From: an uncultured Pelagibacteraceae bacterium
Lineage (GTDB): Bacteria > Pseudomonadota > Alphaproteobacteria > Pelagibacterales > Pelagibacteraceae
Assembly: GCA_902590115.1 (NCBI GenBank)
Contig: CACIVM010000003.1
Span: 25,229 to 89,228 of the forward strand
Direction: 5' to 3'
Length of the DNA: 64,000 bases
Positions 57,615 through 64,000 of the stretch are shown one piece after another. Each line of letters starts with the position of its first letter. The first letter of the stretch is position 1. The notes beneath the pieces are model-generated. The model searched no databases. It worked only from the letters and a program-made list of their open reading frames with translations, and had not been told where the DNA came from. The translations under genes were made by a program, and so were the position numbers.

Positions 57615-58657
57615 TGAATAAAAGAAATGATCCTAAGCTCGGACATAATAAAAAATCTTTTTTAAAAAAACCAGTATCACATATAGATATAACAAGTTTT
57701 AACTCTACCAAAATTATTGAGTCCATGGAAAAAATGTCTTTTACGTCTAGAGACACCGCAAATGCTGCTAAAATTTATAACGAGATGATTGAAGATAAAG
57801 ATTGTTCAATCTTTCTTACCTTAGCTGGTTCAACATCTGCGGCTGGATGCATGCAGGTGTACTCCGACCTGGTTAAGTTTAATATGGTGGATGCTATCGT
57901 TGCAACTGGGGCGTCAATTATTGATATGGATTTTTTTGAAGCCTTAGGGTTCAAACATTACCAAGGATCCCAATTTCAGAACGATAATGAATTAAGAGAT
58001 CATTATATAGACAGGATATACGACACGTATATAGATGAAGAGGAACTTCAAGCTTGTGATAAAAAAATTTGTGACATAGCTGACAAATTACCAGCAAAAC
58101 CTCATACATCTCGAGAATTTATAAAAGAATTAGGTAAGTATCTTAAGACAAATGCAAAAAAGAAAGGCTCTTTAATTGAGGTTGCATATGACAATAATGT
58201 TCCGATTTTCTGCCCCGCTTTCACTGATAGTTCTGCAGGTTTTGGTTTGGTAATGCATCAGGAAAAAAATCCTAAAAATCATCTAACCATCGACTCTGTA
58301 AGAGAATTTAGAGAATTAACAGAGATAAAAATTAAATCAAAGAATTCTGGCTTATTCATGATTGGAGGCGGAGTACCAAAAAATTTTGTACAAGATACAG
58401 TAGTATGCGCTGAACTTTTGGGAAAAAAAGTTGATATGCACAAATATGCTGTTCAAATTACAGTTGCTGACACTAGAGATGGAGCTTGTAGCAGTTCAAC
58501 ATTAAAAGAGGCTAGCTCATGGGGGAAGGTAGATACAACTAAAGAACAAATGGTCTTTGCAGAGGCTACGAGTGTTCTTCCTCTTATTGCGAGTAAAGCT
58601 TATCATAAAGGCAGCTGGAAAAAAAGAAATAGAAGAAATTTCCAGAACTTATTTTAA
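57614..58657 (+). CDS. Deoxyhypusine-synthase-like protein, probable homospermidine-forming enzyme
   Basis: The 347-residue protein follows deoxyhypusine synthase along its length: FLTLAGSTSAAGCMQVYSDLV, VDAIVATGASIIDMDFFEALG, NNVPIFCPAFTDSSAGFGLV, GLFMIGGGVPKNFVQDT, and the end TRDGACSSSTLKEASSWGKVD with the lysine that forms the enzyme-imine in SWGK. In eukaryotes and archaea DHS modifies eIF5A with a butylamine from spermidine. Bacteria lack eIF5A, and DHS-like proteins there make homospermidine or act on other polyamines. Its place between decarboxylase and agmatine genes fits that. The usual SGAxPDEA stretch is changed to CSSSTLKEA. Confidence 0.85.
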   Translation: MNKRNDPKLGHNKKSFLKKPVSHIDITSFNSTKIIESMEKMSFTSRDTANAAKIYNEMIEDKDCSIFLTLAGSTSAAGCMQVYSDLVKFNMVDAIVATGASIIDMDFFEALGFKHYQGSQFQNDNELRDHYIDRIYDTYIDEEELQACDKKICDIADKLPAKPHTSREFIKELGKYLKTNAKKKGSLIEVAYDNNVPIFCPAFTDSSAGFGLVMHQEKNPKNHLTIDSVREFRELTEIKIKSKNSGLFMIGGGVPKNFVQDTVVCAELLGKKVDMHKYAVQITVADTRDGACSSSTLKEASSWGKVDTTKEQMVFAEATSVLPLIASKAYHKGSWKKRNRRNFQNLF

Positions 58658-59533
58658 ATGAAAAAAACAAAAATAGCTTTAGTACAGATGCAAATGACAT
58701 CTGATATAAAAAAAAACTTATTAAATGCAAAAAAGAAAATTAAAATAGCGAAAAGTAAAGGTGCAAAGATAGTTTGTTTGCCTGAGCTTTTTGCTTCAAA
58801 GTATTTTTGTCAATCTGAAAAACACTCTAATTTTAAACTCGCTGAAAAAATACCTGGTCCGATTTCTACAAAATTTTCACTCTTAGCAAAGGAACTAAAG
58901 TTAATTATTATTTTACCGATTTTTGAAAAAAGGGCAGCAGGTATTTATCATAATACTTGTTTAGTTATAAAAGAAAACGGTAAGATCGCTGGAAAATATA
59001 GAAAGATGCATATACCAGACGATCCGCAGTATTATGAAAAATTTTATTTTACACCTGGAGATCTTGGTTTTAAGTCAATTAAAACTAAAGAAGGCAATCT
59101 AGGAATTTTAATTTGTTGGGATCAGTGGTTTCCTGAAGCTGCTCGATTAACAGCTCTGGAAGGAGCAGATATAATTTTTTATCCTACAGCGATTGGGTGG
59201 CACCCTAAGGAAAAAAAGAAGCATGGTAAAGCTCAGCTTAATTCATGGCTATCAATTCAAAAGTCACACGCAATTTCTAATGGAATTTTTGTAGCGGCTG
59301 TTAATAGAACAGGTATAGAAAATGATGGAAGAAAAAGAATTCAATTTTGGGGGCACTCAATAGTTTTTGATCCAAATGGTAGGGCTATTACAAAAGCTGG
59401 TGAGAAAGAAAAGATTTTAATTTGTGAAATTAATTTTAAAAAAAATGAAATAGTTAGGCAGCATTGGCCCTTCTTCAGAGATCGGCGAATAGACTCATAT
59501 AAAGGGATATTAAAAAATCCTAAGAATGTCTAA
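58658..59533 (+). CDS. aguB: N-carbamoylputrescine amidase
   Basis: A nitrilase-superfamily hydrolase of 291 residues with the Glu-Lys-Cys triad: VCLPELFASKYF, GKYRKMHIPDDPQYYEKFYFTPGD, and LGILICWDQWFPEAARLTALEGADIIFYPTAIGW. The AguB-specific stretches NRTG...FWGHSIVFDPNG and QHWPFFRDRRID are present. It releases putrescine, CO2 and ammonia from N-carbamoylputrescine. It starts on the base after the DHS-like stop and overlaps aguA by 8 bp. Confidence 0.93.
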   Translation: MKKTKIALVQMQMTSDIKKNLLNAKKKIKIAKSKGAKIVCLPELFASKYFCQSEKHSNFKLAEKIPGPISTKFSLLAKELKLIIILPIFEKRAAGIYHNTCLVIKENGKIAGKYRKMHIPDDPQYYEKFYFTPGDLGFKSIKTKEGNLGILICWDQWFPEAARLTALEGADIIFYPTAIGWHPKEKKKHGKAQLNSWLSIQKSHAISNGIFVAAVNRTGIENDGRKRIQFWGHSIVFDPNGRAITKAGEKEKILICEINFKKNEIVRQHWPFFRDRRIDSYKGILKNPKNV

Positions 59534-60578
59534 ATTTAATTACTCAATTTATTATAAAATGCCAGCAGAATGGGATAGACAAATCTCAACTTGGGTTTCT
59601 TGGCCACATAATAAAAATGACTGGCCGGATAAATTTGATAAGATTCCAAAGGTTTTTTTTGAAATAGTATATTATTTATCTATTGACCAAAAAGTAAATA
59701 TTATCTTCAAAACAATTCAACAAAAATTAAATGCATTCAACCATCTAAAAATTAGAAATGCAAATATGAAAAATATAAGTTTTTTTATTTTTAAAACTAA
59801 TAGAGTTTGGATAAGGGATTATGGTCCTATTTTTGTAAAAGATAAACAAGGAAAAAAAGTTATTATTAACTGGAAATTCAATGCTTGGTCAAAGTATAGA
59901 GATTTTAAAAGTGACAATAAAATCAATTACCTGATAGCAAAAAAAACAAAAAAAATAATTGTAATACCTAAACATAATAAAAAAACAGTCGTACTCGAGG
60001 GTGGTGCTATAGACGTAAATGGTGAGGGAATTTTAATTACCACAAAAGAGTGTCTATTAAGCAAAGTCCAACAAAGAAATCCTGGTTTTACTATAAGTGA
60101 TTATGAAAAAATATTTGCAAAATATTTAGGGGTAAAAAAAGTAATTTGGCTTGAGAAAGGCATTAAAGGTGATGATACTCACGGTCACATTGATGATGTA
60201 GCTAAATTTGTATCAAAAAATAAAATATTTATTAATGATACAAAAAATAAAAAAGACGTAAATTATAAAAATATTAAGAAAAATCTAAAAATTTTGCAAA
60301 AGGAAAAAAATCTAGACAATAAAAAATTTGAAATAATCAAAATTCCTCTTCCTAATCCAAAATTTTTTAGAGGTACCAGAGTTCCTGCAAGCTATATGAA
60401 TTTTTATATTACCAATAAAAAAGTTTTAGTTCCTACTTTTAGAGATGTTAAGGACAAAGTAATTTTGAAAATATTTAAAAAACATTTTAAAAACAAAAAA
60501 ATAATTCCAATAGACTGCTCAGACCTTATTTGGGGGTTCGGTGCAATACATTGTATGACAATCCAAGAGCCTCAATAA
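59526..60578 (+). CDS. aguA: Agmatine deiminase
   Basis: AguA turns agmatine into N-carbamoylputrescine. The 350-residue guanidine-modifying enzyme opens with KMPAEWDRQISTWVSWPHN, then NRVWIRDYGPIFVKD, VVLEGGAIDVNG, GDDTHGHIDDVAKFV (His and Asp), and ends GFGAIHCMTIQEPQ with the catalytic Cys. All catalytic parts are intact. With aguB it makes putrescine from agmatine, but no arginine decarboxylase of the usual long type is in the window. It converges with regB, 12 bp apart. Confidence 0.95.
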   Translation: MSKFNYSIYYKMPAEWDRQISTWVSWPHNKNDWPDKFDKIPKVFFEIVYYLSIDQKVNIIFKTIQQKLNAFNHLKIRNANMKNISFFIFKTNRVWIRDYGPIFVKDKQGKKVIINWKFNAWSKYRDFKSDNKINYLIAKKTKKIIVIPKHNKKTVVLEGGAIDVNGEGILITTKECLLSKVQQRNPGFTISDYEKIFAKYLGVKKVIWLEKGIKGDDTHGHIDDVAKFVSKNKIFINDTKNKKDVNYKNIKKNLKILQKEKNLDNKKFEIIKIPLPNPKFFRGTRVPASYMNFYITNKKVLVPTFRDVKDKVILKIFKKHFKNKKIIPIDCSDLIWGFGAIHCMTIQEPQ

Positions 60579-60590
60579 TAGTATTTAATT

Positions 60591-61868
60591 TCAAATTATA
60601 TCTTGATCCCAAGTAATTTGAACACATGCTCCATTGGTCTTATTATCATTATAAAAATAAAGTTTTGCCCCTTTGCGCTCTAATAAAGTTTTTCCTAGAA
60701 ATGTACCTAGTCCTGTACCGGATTGTGAGCTTACTTTTTTCGACTTTGACTTAACGTATGGCTCACCTAGAATTTCAATAACGTCCCTCGGAAATCCAGG
60801 TCCATCGTCTTGAATCTTTATTATTGATTGTTTTTTTTTGTTTTCTATTTTAATTGTCACTTTATTTTTTGAAAATTTAACAGCATTACCAATAAAATTT
60901 CTTAATCCATAGATTATTTCTGGTGATCTTTGCACGTTTTGATCATTTGTCTCATTAATGGTCTCTAATTTTATTTTTTTTGGTGATGTTTCTTTAAACG
61001 ATTCTATAATTTCCTCTATTAAGTCTTCGAATCTTGTTAAACTAAAAAATTTATCTTCTACAATTTGTTTCTTTGAAATTTTTTTTAATATTTCACTACA
61101 TCTCCTGGTTTGACTTAGTAGCAAGTCAATGTCTTTAGAGTAGTTGGCGTCATCTCCTATTTCTTTTTTTAACTCTTTAGCAACCACTGTTATTGTCGCT
61201 AGAGGCGTTCCTAAAGAATGTGCAGCAGCTGCGGCTTGCCCGCCAAGAGATTCTAACTCATACTCTTTATAAATTACTTCTTGGAGCTTAATAAATGCTT
61301 CAGACGTTTTCTTTTTTTCCCCAGCAAATCTAATTCCAAAATAACTTAGAAATATCAATCCTATTAATATTGAAACAATTATTCCAGTTTTGTAAAAATT
61401 TGGAAAATGTAATAAGTTCATCTCTACACCTGGCAATGGCAAATGGAAAAAAGCCAGTAATAAAATTAATATGGTTGTAATAATTCCTAATATAATCGTG
61501 GTTCCCATGCTTAAAAAAGTTGATGAAACTATTGCTGGAATTATAAGCAAAATGGAGAATGGATTGAATATCCCGCCTGTAAGATATAATAATAAACTTA
61601 GTTGAATTAAGTCGTAGATTAAAAATATTGAAGCATAAAAATCTTTTAGCTGATTAACTTTAATAGCAAATTGAAGATATAGATTGGTGCACAATCCAAT
61701 AAGAATTATCAGATAACTTATTTCAATAGGAAAAAGTAATTCTAAATAAAAATAAACTAGATTGATAGCAATAAACTGACCAAAAATTGCAATATATCTT
61801 AAAATTGTTAATGTGGTTTTATCTAAGTTAAGGTTCTCTGTTGTCCTAAAAATAGTTGAAAAATTCAT
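60591..61868 (-). CDS. regB: Redox sensor histidine kinase RegB (PrrB/ActS family)
   Basis: About six membrane helices (residues 25-190) precede the kinase. LLYLTGGIFNPFSILLIIPAIVSS matches the conserved GGxxNPF quinone-sensing loop. The H-box GGQAAAAAHSLGTPLATITVVAKEL is specific for RegB, and SQTRRCSEILKKISKK holds the redox-active cysteine of the family. HATPase: GLRNFIGNAVKFSK, QDDGPGFP, GTGLGTFLGKTLLERKGAKL. 425 residues. It senses redox state at the membrane and phosphorylates RegA, here encoded 4.3 kb away. Confidence 0.93.
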   Translation of the reverse strand: MNFSTIFRTTENLNLDKTTLTILRYIAIFGQFIAINLVYFYLELLFPIEISYLIILIGLCTNLYLQFAIKVNQLKDFYASIFLIYDLIQLSLLLYLTGGIFNPFSILLIIPAIVSSTFLSMGTTIILGIITTILILLLAFFHLPLPGVEMNLLHFPNFYKTGIIVSILIGLIFLSYFGIRFAGEKKKTSEAFIKLQEVIYKEYELESLGGQAAAAAHSLGTPLATITVVAKELKKEIGDDANYSKDIDLLLSQTRRCSEILKKISKKQIVEDKFFSLTRFEDLIEEIIESFKETSPKKIKLETINETNDQNVQRSPEIIYGLRNFIGNAVKFSKNKVTIKIENKKKQSIIKIQDDGPGFPRDVIEILGEPYVKSKSKKVSSQSGTGLGTFLGKTLLERKGAKLYFYNDNKTNGACVQITWDQDII

Positions 61869-61878
61869 AAAATGATAA

Positions 61879-63963
<2,085 letters not shown>

Positions 63964-64000
63964 TTAATATAAAATGCCCCACTTTTCAGAAGCCTAATTA

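Overview
The window reads as a stretch of a small, streamlined, very AT-rich alphaproteobacterial genome, most like the marine SAR11/Pelagibacterales type. The evidence is the strong A/T bias, lysine/asparagine-rich proteins, intergenic gaps that are mostly a few bases or overlaps, and alphaproteobacterial markers: RegA/RegB, ChvG/ChvI, the trpFBA-accD-folC-trxA block, and MurU/AmgK/TsaE. No tRNA, rRNA, CRISPR array, integrase or transposase was seen. Species assignment is inference from memory; no search was run.

Layout. 1-3643: mostly minus-strand envelope and lipid genes (partial glycosyltransferase, LpxH-like phosphoesterase, an SMR-fold protein, NDUFA9-like reductase), with a plus-strand lipid kinase and a tiny lysine-rich protein. 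3658-16067: an unbroken 14-gene plus-strand run (rnd, kdsD, lptC, lptB, aroA, cmk, rpsA, ihfB, pyrF, trpF, trpB, trpA, accD, folC) with no gap above 8 bp. 16064-19621: minus-strand DNA-processing block (trxA, exonuclease I, an unknown 99-aa protein, an untracked ribbon-helix-helix protein, rmuC) with a 20-bp inverted repeat. 19704-21478: small membrane proteins, a flavodoxin-fold oxidoreductase and a frameshifted gene. 21482-30867: HMCES/SRAP protein, Fe/2OG dioxygenase, purEK, ybgC, a periplasmic metallo-beta-lactamase-fold protein, a striking Lys/Arg-rich coiled-coil protein, cfa, a DapA-family aldolase and a heptosyltransferase-like enzyme. 30870-45654: J-domain protein, oligopeptidase B, an Hsp20 gene with a probable RpoH promoter and ROSE-like leader, purine permease plus phosphoribosyltransferase, alkA, msrA, sseA, an RND efflux pair, and envelope/nuclease genes. 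45644-54144: murU, amgK, tsaE, ahcY, chvG, chvI, polA, all minus. 54188-63933: orphan ABC ATPase, bioY, then a polyamine operon (type III decarboxylase, deoxyhypusine-synthase-like, N-carbamoylputrescine amidase, agmatine deiminase) bracketed by regA and regB, then gyrB.

How the parts fit. Two pieces of one ancestral alphaproteobacterial neighbourhood (trpF...folC-trxA and murU...chvI) sit about 30 kb apart. The addA/addB genes expected at their junction are absent, and an exonuclease I cassette occupies the place beside trxA. lptA, rpoN, hpf and ptsN are also missing from where they usually follow lptC/lptB. The polyamine genes lie between the two halves of a redox two-component system.

Points most worth following: the divergent TrpA/TrpB pair, the exonuclease I/RHH cassette with its inverted repeat, the DHS-like polyamine operon with a structured leader, the SMR protein lacking its hallmark glutamate, the tandem UUGCU...AGGA leader of hsp20, and the polybasic coiled-coil protein.
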